Made by a program: the position numbers and the translations under genes
Source: Leptolyngbya sp. Cla-17
GTDB taxonomy: Bacteria; Cyanobacteriota; Cyanobacteriia; Leptolyngbyales; Leptolyngbyaceae
Length of the DNA: 64,000 bases
Direction of reading: 5' to 3'
Assembly: GCF_016807185.1 (NCBI RefSeq)
Contig: NZ_JAEVYN010000001.1
Span: 1,486,781-1,550,780 of the forward strand
The notes under the pieces: generated by a model
What the model was told of the DNA's origin: nothing
The model's input: the letters and a program-made list of their open reading frames with translations, nothing else
Database searches by the model: none
Shown here: piece by piece, positions 24,838-34,265 of the stretch
Layout: each line of letters starts with the position of its first letter
Numbering within the stretch: the stretch's first letter is position 1

Positions 24838-26133
24838 ATGTCTAAAACGACCCGTGTGATTGTGGTGGGTGCTGGAATTGCAGGGCTGGCGGCGGCTAGC
24901 AGGCTCCAGTCCTTTGGGTATACCGTAACGGTGCTGGAAGGGCGCGATCGCATTGGCGGCAGAATCCACACTGATCGCAGCTGGGGCGTTCCGGTGGAAC
25001 TGGGGGCGACCTGGGTGCATGGCATGGATGGCAACCCAGTGATGGATCTGGCACAACAGTGGGATCTAGAAACGGTGACCACGGATTACGAAAATCTTTG
25101 GCTCTATGACACGAAGGGCGTTGCTCTAGAAGATGACGATCAAGTAGAGCTAGAAGAGCAATTTTGGGAAGCGCTGGACGAAGTGGAAGAACTCGTCGAG
25201 CAAATGGATGAGGAGAATGAAGCGGATATTTCGCTGCAAACCGCGTTGGATATTGTGTTGAGTAAATGGGAACTGTCTGCTCAAGATCGGCGCGAGTTGG
25301 ATTATGCGATCGCTTCTTTGATCGAGCATGAATACGCTGCCGACAGTGCTGACTTATCGTGCTATCACTGGGATGAAGGCGAAGAATTTGATGGCGAGGA
25401 TGGTCTATTTCCCAAAGGCTACGACCAGCTTGTGACCGCAGTAGCAAAAGATTTAGATATTCGATTGGAGCATCCTGTGAAAGCGGTGGAGTACCAGCAA
25501 ACAGGTGTGCGAGTACAGTGTCAGGATGACACCTTTGAAGCAGACTACGCGATCGTCACCGTGCCGCTGGGAGTGTTGAAGGCAGGGTCCGTGACGTTCT
25601 CTCCAGCTTTGCCGGATGCTAAACAAAAAGCAATTCACCGCTTGGGCATGGGGACGCTGAATAAAGTTGTTTTACGTTTCCCCAAGATGTTTTGGGAGAA
25701 GTCGGCAGAAGTGATTGGCTACATTCCAAAGAAAAAGGGCGAATGGGTTGAGTTTTTTAATTTCTACCCCATTACCAAACAGCCGATTCTCGTTGGGTTT
25801 AATGCAGGTAGCTATGCCCAAACTTTAGAAGACTGGTCGGATGAAAAAGTTGTGGCAGCAGCAATGCAAACTCTGCGAACGATCTACGGCGCAAAAGTGC
25901 CCAATCCGACCCATCACTGCATTACTCGTTGGCGTTCTGACCCGTTTACTCAGGGTGCCTATTCCTTCCTGGCAACCCATGCTACTGATGAGGATTACGA
26001 TAGATTGGCGGAACCTGTGGGCGATCGCCTCTTTTTTGCTGGAGAAGCGACTTCCCGACAATATGCTGCAACGGTGCATGGGGCGCTGCTTTCAGGCTGG
26101 CGAGAAGCTGATCGCATTCACAATCTCGACTAG
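24838..26133 (+). CDS. Flavin monoamine oxidase family protein
   Basis: This 431-residue protein has an N-terminal FAD-binding Rossmann motif (VVGAGIAGLAAASRLQSFG), the GRDRIGGRIHT and ELGATWVHG motifs of the amine-oxidase superfamily, and the C-terminal FAD motif LFFAGEATSRQYAATVHGA. The family oxidises amines such as polyamines, amino acids or monoamines with release of hydrogen peroxide; the closest visible style is polyamine-oxidase/LSD1-like. No signal peptide is seen. An acidic insert lies at about residues 95-130. Substrate cannot be set from sequence. Confidence 0.92.
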   Translation: MSKTTRVIVVGAGIAGLAAASRLQSFGYTVTVLEGRDRIGGRIHTDRSWGVPVELGATWVHGMDGNPVMDLAQQWDLETVTTDYENLWLYDTKGVALEDDDQVELEEQFWEALDEVEELVEQMDEENEADISLQTALDIVLSKWELSAQDRRELDYAIASLIEHEYAADSADLSCYHWDEGEEFDGEDGLFPKGYDQLVTAVAKDLDIRLEHPVKAVEYQQTGVRVQCQDDTFEADYAIVTVPLGVLKAGSVTFSPALPDAKQKAIHRLGMGTLNKVVLRFPKMFWEKSAEVIGYIPKKKGEWVEFFNFYPITKQPILVGFNAGSYAQTLEDWSDEKVVAAAMQTLRTIYGAKVPNPTHHCITRWRSDPFTQGAYSFLATHATDEDYDRLAEPVGDRLFFAGEATSRQYAATVHGALLSGWREADRIHNLD

Positions 26134-26218
26134 AATGAAATCCATCTCTAGGAAGATCTCTGGTTGTCTTAGGGCAGAAATCAGAGTTAGATAAGAAGCT
26201 ATAGGCGCTGGAGGAGAT

Positions 26219-27385
26219 ATGGCGGGTCAAATTTTGGGCGATCGCTACCAAGTTGAGCGGCAGATCGGCAAGCAAACCGGACGCTGGACTCTGCTTGCCC
26301 GCGATCTTCAAACTCAGGAGTTAGTTGTTTTAAAGCTGCTGTTTGTTGATGAACAACTGCAATGGGACGACTTGAAGCTATTCGAGCGCGAGGTCGAGAT
26401 CCTTAAATCCCTCTCTCACCCATCGATTCCCTCCTATTTAGGTTACTTTGAGCATGAGTTACCCAATGCTAAAGCGCTGACGCTGATTCAAACCTATGTA
26501 GAAGGCAAATCGCTAGAGCAATGTTTACAGCAGGGGCGACTATTTACGGAAGTAGAAACCAAGCAAATTGCCAAAGCCCTGCTGGGAATTTTGACCTATC
26601 TGCACGGACGGCAACCGCCAATCATTCACCGGGATCTTAAACCCAGCAATGTGCTACTCGCCAATCGCCAACTCTATCTGATCGATTTTGGCTCCGTTAA
26701 GCGGGTATCGGGCAACGATACTACTGCTTTTACAGTGGTTGGCACCTACGGCTATATGGCACCCGAACAGTTCAGCGGGCGAGCTGTTGTAGCATCCGAT
26801 TTATTTAGCTTGGGCGCAACTCTATTGGCTTTGGTCACCGGCACTCATCCCTCCAGCCTGCCTCGTATTGGCACCAAGATCGACTATGCCAAACTTCCCA
26901 ACGTCAGCCCACAATTTGCCGATTGGCTGGGCTGGCTCTATGAACCCAATTTGGATCGGCGGGTGAAGTCAACTCAGGACGCTTTGCAGGGATTGGATCA
27001 CGGACGGCAGGCTGAGGCCGCACCCGTCAAAATTGCCCCAGCCCGAAAACCCGCTGATACCAAAATCACTTTGACAAAGGAACCGACCTTTTTGGAAATC
27101 ACCTTACCTGCTCGCTTGGGTCAAGTTCAGCTTCAGATTGATCAGCAGCAAATTTCCCTGACACAGAAACGATTGGGTATTCAAACCGGGCGATCGCAAA
27201 CCTCACCCCGCAAAGACATTACCCGGTTAGAGTGTTCGCAGTCGGCTGATGGGGAGGCTACTTTCATTATTTGGGCGGATACTCAAAAATATGAGCTGAA
27301 GAGTACGCCATCTCTGACAAAATCTGAACTGGACTGGCTAACCTACGAACTTTCAACCTGGCTAAAGGTGCCTCTGAGCCAATAA
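26219..27385 (+). CDS. Serine/threonine protein kinase
   Basis: The 388-residue protein starts at ATG 26219 after GGAGGAG. It has an N-terminal Hanks-type kinase domain (residues about 9-255). VVLKLL holds the ATP lysine, HRDLKPSNVLL the catalytic loop, IDFGSVKR the metal site, and GTYGYMAPEQF the activation segment. The glycine loop is degenerate (IGKQTGRW). The C-terminal 110 residues form a strand-rich domain (ITLPARLGQVQLQIDQQQI) of unknown role, without a membrane helix. It is probably a cytoplasmic signalling kinase; its partner is unknown. Confidence 0.93.
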   Translation: MAGQILGDRYQVERQIGKQTGRWTLLARDLQTQELVVLKLLFVDEQLQWDDLKLFEREVEILKSLSHPSIPSYLGYFEHELPNAKALTLIQTYVEGKSLEQCLQQGRLFTEVETKQIAKALLGILTYLHGRQPPIIHRDLKPSNVLLANRQLYLIDFGSVKRVSGNDTTAFTVVGTYGYMAPEQFSGRAVVASDLFSLGATLLALVTGTHPSSLPRIGTKIDYAKLPNVSPQFADWLGWLYEPNLDRRVKSTQDALQGLDHGRQAEAAPVKIAPARKPADTKITLTKEPTFLEITLPARLGQVQLQIDQQQISLTQKRLGIQTGRSQTSPRKDITRLECSQSADGEATFIIWADTQKYELKSTPSLTKSELDWLTYELSTWLKVPLSQ

Positions 27386-27558
27386 GAATGAGCGTTCTAA
27401 GAAGGAGTGTTCGTAGTCAGTCATCCTATTCGGTTGTCAGCAACGTCCTTGCCCTAACCGTCTCCCAATGGAGGGTGGAACCCAAACTGTCTGAAAGCTT
27501 TTCTCCTTAGGAGAGGGAGCGGGATGTAGCTGGCTTTCCGCGGAGTGATCAAATTGCT

Positions 27559-28230
27559 TTAATCCACGACCAAGCCATCTTTGACATGAATGACTCGTTG
27601 GGTTTGAGCGGCAATATTGGGTTCGTGGGTGACGATGATGATGGTGATTCCCTGGTGGTTTAGGTCTGCCAGCAGGTGCATCACTTCTTTAGAGGTTTCA
27701 GTATCCAAGGCTCCTGTGGGTTCATCCGCTAGCACTAACGCAGGACGGTTAACCAGAGCACGGGCGATCGCGACCCGCTGCTGTTGTCCACCCGATAGCT
27801 GACTGGGGCGATTTTTCATCCGCTCTGCCAAACCCACACGGCTCAAGGCTTCCTCCGCTCGTTGCTTGCGCTGCGACTTAGAAACATTGGCGTATACCAT
27901 TGGCAGCATCACATTATCCAGCGCAGTGGCACGAGCTAATAGGTTGAACTGCTGAAACACAAAGCCAATCCGGCGGTTGCGAATGTAAGCCAACTCATCG
28001 TTGTTAAGTGTGGTAAGGTTTCTGCCTTCCAGCACATAATGTCCATGCGTTGGGCGATCGAGGCAACCCAAAATATTCATCAGCGTCGATTTGCCCGATC
28101 CAGAGACACCCATGATCGAGACATATTCCCCTTCTTCAATCGTCAGGTCGATGCCTTTCAGTACGGGCACATCCACTTCGCCCAACCGATAGGTTTTGGT
28201 GATGTCTTCCATCCAGATCATCGTTGCCAT
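27559..28230 (-). CDS. ABC transporter ATP-binding protein, MacB/LolD/DevA type
   Basis: The 223-residue protein starts at ATG 28230, 7 bp after AGGAGG. It has a Walker A (GVSGSGKST), Q-loop (FQQFNLL), signature (QLSGGQQQRVAIARAL), Walker B (LVLADEPTGALD) and H-loop (IIIVTHE). The sequence PTGALDTETSKEVM and the MNILGCLDRPT segment place it in the MacB/LolD/DevA clade, which powers membrane-fusion exporters. No permease or membrane-fusion gene is adjacent in the window, so its partners must be elsewhere. Confidence 0.93.
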   Translation of the reverse strand: MATMIWMEDITKTYRLGEVDVPVLKGIDLTIEEGEYVSIMGVSGSGKSTLMNILGCLDRPTHGHYVLEGRNLTTLNNDELAYIRNRRIGFVFQQFNLLARATALDNVMLPMVYANVSKSQRKQRAEEALSRVGLAERMKNRPSQLSGGQQQRVAIARALVNRPALVLADEPTGALDTETSKEVMHLLADLNHQGITIIIVTHEPNIAAQTQRVIHVKDGLVVD

Positions 28231-28309
28231 CCAACAGCCTCCTAGCTATGGAGAAGGAAAAGATAGGAGGAGGAACTAAGCGTCCCTGGCTCCTATCTCC
28301 TTTCCTTTT

Positions 28310-29482
28310 TTAGTACTCTGGAACCGATGGATCGACTTCTTGGCTCCAAGCTGTAATGCCGCCCTTGACGTTGATCCCGTCGATGCCAGCCTGCTTGAGA
28401 ATGCCTAATGCCTTCGCCGATCGCCCACCCAGTTTGCAATGAGCAATCAGCTTGTGCCCATTCAAAGCCTCTTTTACTTGCTGTACGCCAGTGCCGTTTT
28501 CAATATCGGGCAAGGGGATCAGTACCGCTCCGGGGATTCGGGCAATTTCATACTCATTCGGGTTACGCACATCAATCAGCACAAAATCATCTGCGCCACT
28601 GTCGAGTAGTTTTTTTAACTCGGTGACGGTCATTTCCTTTAATTCCAACTGTTGTTGTGCTTCTGCCGCTTTGGCTTGAGGAATTCCGCAGAATACTTCA
28701 TAGTCGATTAGCTTGTCGATGACTGGACGTACGGGATTGGGTCGCAGTTTCAATTCGCGGAAGGTCATATCCAGAGCGTTATAGAGCAATAAGCGACCAT
28801 TCAACGTGGTGCCTTTACCCAAAATAATCTTGACCGTTTCCGTTGCTTGAATCACTCCAATAATCCCCGGCAAAATGCCCAATACGCCGCCTTCGGCACA
28901 GGAAGGCACCAATCCAGGCGGGGGTGGTTCGGGATACAAATCGCGATAGTTGGGGCCACCTTCATAGTTAAAGACAGTTGCTTGTCCTTCAAACCGATAG
29001 ATGGAGCCGTAGACATTGGGCTTATCCAGCAGCACGCAGGCATCGTTGACTAGATAGCGAGTGGGAAAGTTGTCGGTGCCATCAACGACGATATCGTAGG
29101 GCTCCATGATTTTCAGCGCGTTTTCGGCACTCAGGCGCGTTTCATACAAATCGATCTGGCAGTAGGGATTGATTTCTAGAATTCGATCCTTGGCAGACTG
29201 AATTTTAGGTTTGCCGATCCAGGAAGTACCGTGAATCACCTGACGTTGAAGATTGGAGCGATCGACGACATCAAAATCCACTAGCCCAATTCGCCCAACG
29301 CCAGCAGCAGCGAGATAGAGCAGGAGAGGCGACCCTAAGCCACCACTACCAATGCACAAAACGCTGGCAGCTTTAAGGCGCTTTTGTCCTTCTAGCCCAA
29401 CTTCGGGCAAAATTAGGTGGCGCGAATAGCGCTCATATTCTTCTTTGTCTAACTGGATGTCGTCCAGGTTGGGATTTAGCAT
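28310..29482 (-). CDS. moeB: MoeB/ThiF-type adenylyltransferase fused to rhodanese
   Basis: This 390-residue protein has an E1-like adenylyltransferase domain: CIGSGGLGSPLLLYLAAAG for ATP, DFDVVDRSNLQRQ, and CAEGGVLG around the catalytic cysteine. A C-terminal rhodanese domain follows (residues about 285-385) with active-site Cys in AHCKLGGRSAKAL. Such MoeB-R proteins activate and sulfurate the C-terminal glycine of small sulfur carriers (MoaD, ThiS or CysO-like) for molybdopterin, thiamine or thiouridine pathways. It is downstream of a JAMM peptidase gene, as in known sulfur-carrier clusters, with a 39-bp gap. Confidence 0.94.
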   Translation of the reverse strand: MLNPNLDDIQLDKEEYERYSRHLILPEVGLEGQKRLKAASVLCIGSGGLGSPLLLYLAAAGVGRIGLVDFDVVDRSNLQRQVIHGTSWIGKPKIQSAKDRILEINPYCQIDLYETRLSAENALKIMEPYDIVVDGTDNFPTRYLVNDACVLLDKPNVYGSIYRFEGQATVFNYEGGPNYRDLYPEPPPPGLVPSCAEGGVLGILPGIIGVIQATETVKIILGKGTTLNGRLLLYNALDMTFRELKLRPNPVRPVIDKLIDYEVFCGIPQAKAAEAQQQLELKEMTVTELKKLLDSGADDFVLIDVRNPNEYEIARIPGAVLIPLPDIENGTGVQQVKEALNGHKLIAHCKLGGRSAKALGILKQAGIDGINVKGGITAWSQEVDPSVPEY

Positions 29483-29521
29483 GGTTGGCGTGGATAGGGG
29501 ACAAGAAATAGGGGTTAGGAG

Positions 29522-30013
29522 TTAGGAAAACGCTATGTAACGATGACAGGTATCCTGTAGTATCACTTCGGGTTGAAATTGATGATTTACATCTAGACTC
29601 CAACTATAAAACTCCGTGGCTTTTCCCTGCTGAACGGAAATAATACTGTAAGAATAGTGCTGCCATGCAAGGCGACGATCGCACTCTGAGGGCACTGCTG
29701 GATGGTCGGGATGAGAGTGATAGATCCCAATAATATCTAAACGGTGACTCCGTGTGTATCGCATTGCCTTGAGCATATCTTCGGGGGCGATCGCGTATCG
29801 GCGATCTTTGGAGGACGATTGATCGTGCAGGTCGGCTGCTACTTGCTGATTCCAGCTATTTTCAACGGGATAAAGCTCGATCACAACGCGAATTGATGAA
29901 TCGGTGTCGCCCTCAACAGTACCCAGCATTAAACCGCAACACTCCTCAGGATAGGTACGCTCGGCATGGGCGTTCATGACTTGGATGTGATCGCCACTGA
30001 GGCTGAGCGTCAT
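29522..30013 (-). CDS. M67 (JAMM/MPN) family metallopeptidase
   Basis: The 163-residue protein has the JAMM zinc motif: Glu in YPEECCGLMLG (residues 23-24) and HSHPDHPAVPSECD with His99, His101 and Asp112. In bacteria such enzymes (Mec+/CysO-processing type) release C-terminal extensions from sulfur carriers. It lies directly upstream of the MoeB-rhodanese gene and overlaps the preceding ABC ATPase gene by ATGA, so the three genes are one transcript. The functional link to MoeB is well supported by known clusters; the link to the ABC ATPase is only positional. Confidence 0.93.
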   Translation of the reverse strand: MTLSLSGDHIQVMNAHAERTYPEECCGLMLGTVEGDTDSSIRVVIELYPVENSWNQQVAADLHDQSSSKDRRYAIAPEDMLKAMRYTRSHRLDIIGIYHSHPDHPAVPSECDRRLAWQHYSYSIISVQQGKATEFYSWSLDVNHQFQPEVILQDTCHRYIAFS

Positions 30014-30738
30014 CGTTTAGTGGCTCCCAAATATAATTCGCCGACTTTGGGATCGTTGAGCAGATCAATGCCGCGTCCCTCAAAGCGATCGCGTCCTGCC
30101 TCCAGCACATAGCCCCGATCTGCCATTTCCAATGCTTTACGGGCATTTTGCTCAACTAGGGCAATCGCGGTTCCAGTTCGATTAATTTCTCGAATTTGTT
30201 CAAATACGCTGTCTACTAGCAGGGGCGACAATGCCGCAGAAGGTTCATCTAGCAGAAGCAACTTGGGTTTTAGCATTAATGCTCTGCCCATTGCCAACAT
30301 TTGCCGTTCTCCACCAGACAAGGTTCCAGCGCGTTGGTTGCGGCGCTCTGCTAGTTTAGGAAAGCGCGTGAAAATCTCATCTTTTAGCGGTTGAGTGGGC
30401 TGGTCTAGAACAAAGGCACCCATTTCTAGGTTTTCTTCCACGGTGAGGGAGCGAAACACATTGGAAATTTGCGGCACATAGCCCATGCCGTGCTGCACAA
30501 TTTCGTCTGACTTTAAGCCCACAATGCTTCTGCCCGCAAAGACGATACTGCCCGAATGAGGAGTCAACAAGCCAAAAATCGTTTTTGCCAGGGTCGATTT
30601 TCCGGCACCGTTGGGACCGATTACCGCCACCAACTCCCCTGGATGAATCCGAAAATTCACGCCCTGCAAGATGTGTAAATCTTTGACATATCCGGCGTAA
30701 ACGTTTTCAACTTCGAGTAAGGGAGCAGAATCGGGCAT
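30010..30738 (-). CDS. Branched-chain/neutral amino acid ABC transporter ATPase (LivF/NatE-like)
   Basis: The 242-residue protein has Walker A (GPNGAGKST), the LivF-type HGMGYVPQISNVFRSLTVEENLEMG region, the signature TLSGGERQMLAMGRAL, Walker B LLLLDEPSAALSP and the EQNARKALEMADRGYVLEAG tail that is diagnostic for LivF. In cyanobacteria this fits NatE of the N-I neutral amino acid system or UrtE-like ATPases; the other subunits are not here. It overlaps the JAMM gene by 4 bp. A ferredoxin gene precedes it by 35 bp. Confidence 0.92.
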   Translation of the reverse strand: MPDSAPLLEVENVYAGYVKDLHILQGVNFRIHPGELVAVIGPNGAGKSTLAKTIFGLLTPHSGSIVFAGRSIVGLKSDEIVQHGMGYVPQISNVFRSLTVEENLEMGAFVLDQPTQPLKDEIFTRFPKLAERRNQRAGTLSGGERQMLAMGRALMLKPKLLLLDEPSAALSPLLVDSVFEQIREINRTGTAIALVEQNARKALEMADRGYVLEAGRDRFEGRGIDLLNDPKVGELYLGATKR

Positions 30739-30773
30739 GGTAAGAGGAGATAGGGAATAGGCGGAAGAGTCCG

Positions 30774-31001
30774 CTACTGGGGTGTTTTTTGCAAATCAGA
30801 GCGTTCTTCTGGCACGATCGCGCCTTCCACTGGGCATACTTGCAGGCAAATACCGCAGTCGATGCAGGTGGAAAAATCGATCCAGTACCAATCCATTCCT
30901 TTCAGGTTTTTGCCAGGTCCTGGATCAATACAGGCAACAGGGCAGGCATCGACGCAATCTGCCACGCCTTCACAGGTTTCAGTCACAATTGAATGGGGCA
31001 C
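30774..31001 (-). CDS. Small 4Fe-4S ferredoxin, one classic plus one variant cluster site
   Basis: From a GTG at 31001 (GGAG 6 bp upstream) this is a 75-residue protein starting VPHSIVTETCEGVADCVDACP. Cysteines in CEGVADCVDACPVAC and CIDCGICLQVCP give ligands for two 4Fe-4S clusters. A frame start at 31043 would add 14 unconserved residues. The protein family is a soluble electron carrier. It probably shares a transcript with the downstream ABC ATPase gene. Confidence 0.88.
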   Translation of the reverse strand: MPHSIVTETCEGVADCVDACPVACIDPGPGKNLKGMDWYWIDFSTCIDCGICLQVCPVEGAIVPEERSDLQKTPQ

Positions 31002-31133
31002 AGGAATCTCCAAAAGGGGTTGGTGGCAAAGGTAGGGCGACATGAGACGTTTGGCGATCGCTCAGTCTAGTCGCGCTCACCGAACGGGGCCAGAGTATTC
31101 AGCCTACACCTCGCACTTCGTATTTCGCACTTT

Positions 31134-32366
31134 TTATTCTAGATGGATGGGTTCAACCTTGGCGGTGCCGTCTGGTGAAATCCAGGCGATCGCAGCAATC
31201 CGGCAATGTTGGGCATAATCATGAATTTCGGCGGTGGTGCGCCCACCTAAATCAAGTTCGACTCTCACGTTCTCTGAAGCAGTGCGAAGCTGTTGGGCGT
31301 AGGCAAGTGCAGCGGTATAAGCTTGGGGGCTTGCTGGAACCACGAGCCAATCACTGATTGGAATGTTCTGGGGAATCTGATTGGTGAGGGCGATCGCCTG
31401 ATGTAACTGCTCAATTTGTAAGGCAAATCCAATACCCGGAGCGGTTTCGCCTTGGGGATGATACAACCCCAGCAGTTGGTCATAGCGTCCGCCTTGACCT
31501 AATACTTGCCGCCCATTAGGAGTATCACTGACCACCTCAAACACAATGCCTGTATAGTAATCCAGGGTTTGGATTAAGCTGAGGTCTAAGATAAGGTTCG
31601 GAGTACAGGATACGGAGTTTGGAGTGGTTTGTAACAGGTCAATCAGGGATTTAAGATTGTCTAGAGCGGCTTGCTGAGTCGGGTTGAGATCTAGACTAGA
31701 CACTTTTTGCAAGACTTCAGTAGGAGTGCCGCGCAGATCGAGCAATAGTAGGGCGCGATCGCGTAGGTCTTGAGTCATAGGCAAGGTTTCTAGGGCAATG
31801 CGATCCAGGTTGGCGATCGCCCGCCGCACGGTTGATTGAATGGCCGATGGAAAGACGGAGAGCAGCGATCGCGTTAGCCCCGCCTCGCCTAGCACAATCG
31901 ACCACTGGTGCAAGCCAAGGCTTTGCAAGCAATCCATCAGCAGCAGCAATGCTTCTACATCAGCCAGCACTCCGCCGCTGCCGAGTAACTCTACACCCGC
32001 CTGATAAGACTCCTGCTGGCGGGTGTGGCTGGTTTCGTGGGCGCGGCGAAAGATGTTGGCGTTGTAGTAAAGCCTCAGAGGGTAGGTTGCTCCTGCCATG
32101 CGCGTTACGACCGTCCGAGCGATCGAGGCAGTTAACTCAGGACGCAATCCTAAGTCTTCGTCATCTAGTCCTTGTAGCTGCAAAACGGTTGACCGTTGAA
32201 TGGCTCCCCCTGCCATCAAAGTATCCAATCGCTCTAATGTTGAAGTAATAATCCGGTGGTAGCCCCATTGATGAAACATCTGCTGTAAGCGGTCTTCAAT
32301 CCAGCGTTTCTGGGCAACATCTAAAGGCAGGAGATCTCTGGCTCCCGCAGGAGGTTGGTATACCAT
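31134..32366 (-). CDS. hisZ: HisZ: ATP phosphoribosyltransferase regulatory subunit
   Basis: The 410-residue protein resembles histidyl-tRNA synthetase without its anticodon domain. It has motif-2-like RPELTASIARTV and a class-II core with QESYQAGVELLG and LDYYTGIVFEV. It opens with YQPPAGARDLLP, usual for HisZ. HisZ pairs with the short HisG to form the first enzyme of histidine biosynthesis. hisG is not in the window. Its ATG directly abuts the stop of the upstream J-domain gene, so both are on one transcript. Confidence 0.93.
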   Translation of the reverse strand: MVYQPPAGARDLLPLDVAQKRWIEDRLQQMFHQWGYHRIITSTLERLDTLMAGGAIQRSTVLQLQGLDDEDLGLRPELTASIARTVVTRMAGATYPLRLYYNANIFRRAHETSHTRQQESYQAGVELLGSGGVLADVEALLLLMDCLQSLGLHQWSIVLGEAGLTRSLLSVFPSAIQSTVRRAIANLDRIALETLPMTQDLRDRALLLLDLRGTPTEVLQKVSSLDLNPTQQAALDNLKSLIDLLQTTPNSVSCTPNLILDLSLIQTLDYYTGIVFEVVSDTPNGRQVLGQGGRYDQLLGLYHPQGETAPGIGFALQIEQLHQAIALTNQIPQNIPISDWLVVPASPQAYTAALAYAQQLRTASENVRVELDLGGRTTAEIHDYAQHCRIAAIAWISPDGTAKVEPIHLE

Positions 32367-33323
32367 TTATTTCTTTTTCCCAAATAAACCAAATAGACCG
32401 CCGCCTGCCTTATCGTCGGGTTTATTCGTTTTAGCGTTAGGCTTTTGGGTCGAGTTTTTAGAGTTTGCTGAAGTGCCAGTCGTTTTTTCTAGCTTTTGTT
32501 TACCTTCCAGCGCGATCGCGTTAGTCGGATCAAGCTCCAGCGCTTTATTAAAGTGAATTTTTGCCATAGTTGCCTGACCTTGCTTAAAATGAACCGCTCC
32601 TAGCAAAGCATGACAACTGCCATTTTTAGGTTCAAGTTGGAGCGCGTCCCGCAGTTCTAGAACCGCTTTGGCATAATTATTTTTCGCCATATAGCCCTCC
32701 GCCCGACGGTAATACTGGTCGGCCACTGACTCTGGACGCGCTGGCTGTGGTTGGCTGGTCGCCGTCGGTCTTACCGATGATTGGGAAGAATCTGGAAGAT
32801 TGCTGCCTGTATAAATTGTTCGCGATGTTTCAGCCCTGTTAAAACCACCCTGACCTTCCTTCCGCATCAGGTAAACCATATTGAGTTCGCTAATTTGTCC
32901 TGTAACTTCTAGCGTTTGGTCTAACTGCTCATATTGCTTATCAGCAAGCCCTTTCAATGAAGTGCGATAAAAATGCTCAGGATTGCTAGCATTCGCAATC
33001 TCTTTGCCCAAATTACCCAATTCCCAGTTTCCTTGACGAGTAGCTTGTTGCCCTTTCAGGTTCAGAACAATGCCATATTCGGCGCGGTCTTTTTCTTGAG
33101 AAAGCTTTTCCCAGGCAGGATTCACAAGCTTTGATAAAAATTCGCTAGCCAGCTTCTTGTCTGCTTCATTTTCTACGGCACTGCTGTCAGGATGAAGCTT
33201 GCGGGCAACTTTAAGGTACCGCTTCCGAATGGTTTGTATATCGGCATCGATCGGCACCCCTAATATGGCGTGATGATCTACAAAATCTAATAGAAACAGC
33301 CCTCGCTCAAGTTGAAAAGACAT
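32367..33323 (-). CDS. J-domain protein with TPR repeats
   Basis: The 318-residue protein has an N-terminal J domain (residues about 15-80) with the HPD tripeptide in KVARKLHPDSSAV, which stimulates DnaK ATPase. A Ser/Pro/Gln-rich linker follows. Residues about 205-275 form two TPR units (YYRRAEGYMAKNNYAKAVLEL and ALLGAVHFKQGQATMAKIHF; quoted in parts). The tail GGGLFGLFGKKK is glycine/lysine-rich. It is probably a co-chaperone or scaffold. Its stop abuts the hisZ start. Confidence 0.9.
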   Translation of the reverse strand: MSFQLERGLFLLDFVDHHAILGVPIDADIQTIRKRYLKVARKLHPDSSAVENEADKKLASEFLSKLVNPAWEKLSQEKDRAEYGIVLNLKGQQATRQGNWELGNLGKEIANASNPEHFYRTSLKGLADKQYEQLDQTLEVTGQISELNMVYLMRKEGQGGFNRAETSRTIYTGSNLPDSSQSSVRPTATSQPQPARPESVADQYYRRAEGYMAKNNYAKAVLELRDALQLEPKNGSCHALLGAVHFKQGQATMAKIHFNKALELDPTNAIALEGKQKLEKTTGTSANSKNSTQKPNAKTNKPDDKAGGGLFGLFGKKK

Positions 33324-33383
33324 GGTGTACTGCTGCCTGCCGTGGAATTTTCTCTAGTGTAATCTGACCATTCCCAGTCTGCG

Positions 33384-34232
33384 CTAGGGTAAGCGAACAA
33401 ACTTGGTGGAATCTACCCAAGTTTCTAGGGAGGGAACGTCCTGCAATGCCTGACTCAGGTGGGCGTGAATGCTGCCATTGGTTGCCAGAATGCGCCCGGA
33501 GTCTATCTGAAAAGGTGATTGGTCGTAGGCTGTCACCTTGCCGCCCGCTTCTTGTAGCAGAATGGCTCCGGCGGTTATATCCCAGGGAGATAGCCCCCGT
33601 TCCCAGTAGCCGTCAAATCGACCGCAGGCAACATAGGCTAAATCCAGGGCAGCAGATCCGCTGCGCCGCACACCATGGGTGAGATGGGTGAGGTAGCAAA
33701 ATTCAGCGTAGTTAGTATCGGTGGTTTGGCGGCGATCGTAGGCAAAGCCAGTCACGAGCAAGCTCTTGCTTAACTCAGTCGTTTTTGAAACATGAATTGG
33801 GCGACGGTTGCAAGTGGCTCCTTGTCCTTGAGCCGCGCGAAATAGCTCTTGTCGAAATGGGTCAAAAATGGCTCCAACGATGGGCACTCCGTCTAGCATG
33901 AGACCGATCGATACGGCAGAAACGGGATAGGAGTGGGCGTAATTGGTGGTGCCATCTAATGGATCGATCGCCCACAAAAACTCGCTCTCCAAGTTTCCCT
34001 TTTGCCCAGATTCTTCAGTCAAAATGTTGTGACCAGGCACATGTCGCTGAAGTACCTGCAAAACAGCCGTCTCAGCCTCGCGATCGGCAACCGTAACGAG
34101 ATCTCCGGGACGACCCTTCTCTTCCACGCTTTCTAAATTGCCCCAATGCTGCTGCAAAATTGTGCCTGCTGCCAGGGCGGCTTCGGTGGCAATGTCGAGA
34201 AAGATTTGAAGTTGAATGGGAGAGACAGGCAT
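33384..34232 (-). CDS. Inositol monophosphatase family phosphatase
   Basis: This 282-residue protein has the lithium-sensitive phosphatase motifs: ILTEESG for the metal-binding Glu, WAIDPLDGTTNY (Asp-x-Asp-Gly-Thr), and WDITAGAILLQEAGG with the third metal Asp. The family hydrolyses inositol phosphate, histidinol phosphate or similar substrates. Cyanobacterial members may act as inositol or L-histidinol phosphatase; sequence alone does not decide. The gene is 61 bp beyond the J-domain gene start in the same direction. Confidence 0.92.
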   Translation of the reverse strand: MPVSPIQLQIFLDIATEAALAAGTILQQHWGNLESVEEKGRPGDLVTVADREAETAVLQVLQRHVPGHNILTEESGQKGNLESEFLWAIDPLDGTTNYAHSYPVSAVSIGLMLDGVPIVGAIFDPFRQELFRAAQGQGATCNRRPIHVSKTTELSKSLLVTGFAYDRRQTTDTNYAEFCYLTHLTHGVRRSGSAALDLAYVACGRFDGYWERGLSPWDITAGAILLQEAGGKVTAYDQSPFQIDSGRILATNGSIHAHLSQALQDVPSLETWVDSTKFVRLP

Positions 34233-34265
34233 GAGCGCTAGGGGCGAGGGATGAAGGGCAAAAGA

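Noticed and set aside
27480..27530. Terminator after the Ser/Thr kinase
   Set aside because: CTCCTTAGGAG is palindromic but short and lacks a T-run in the right place.
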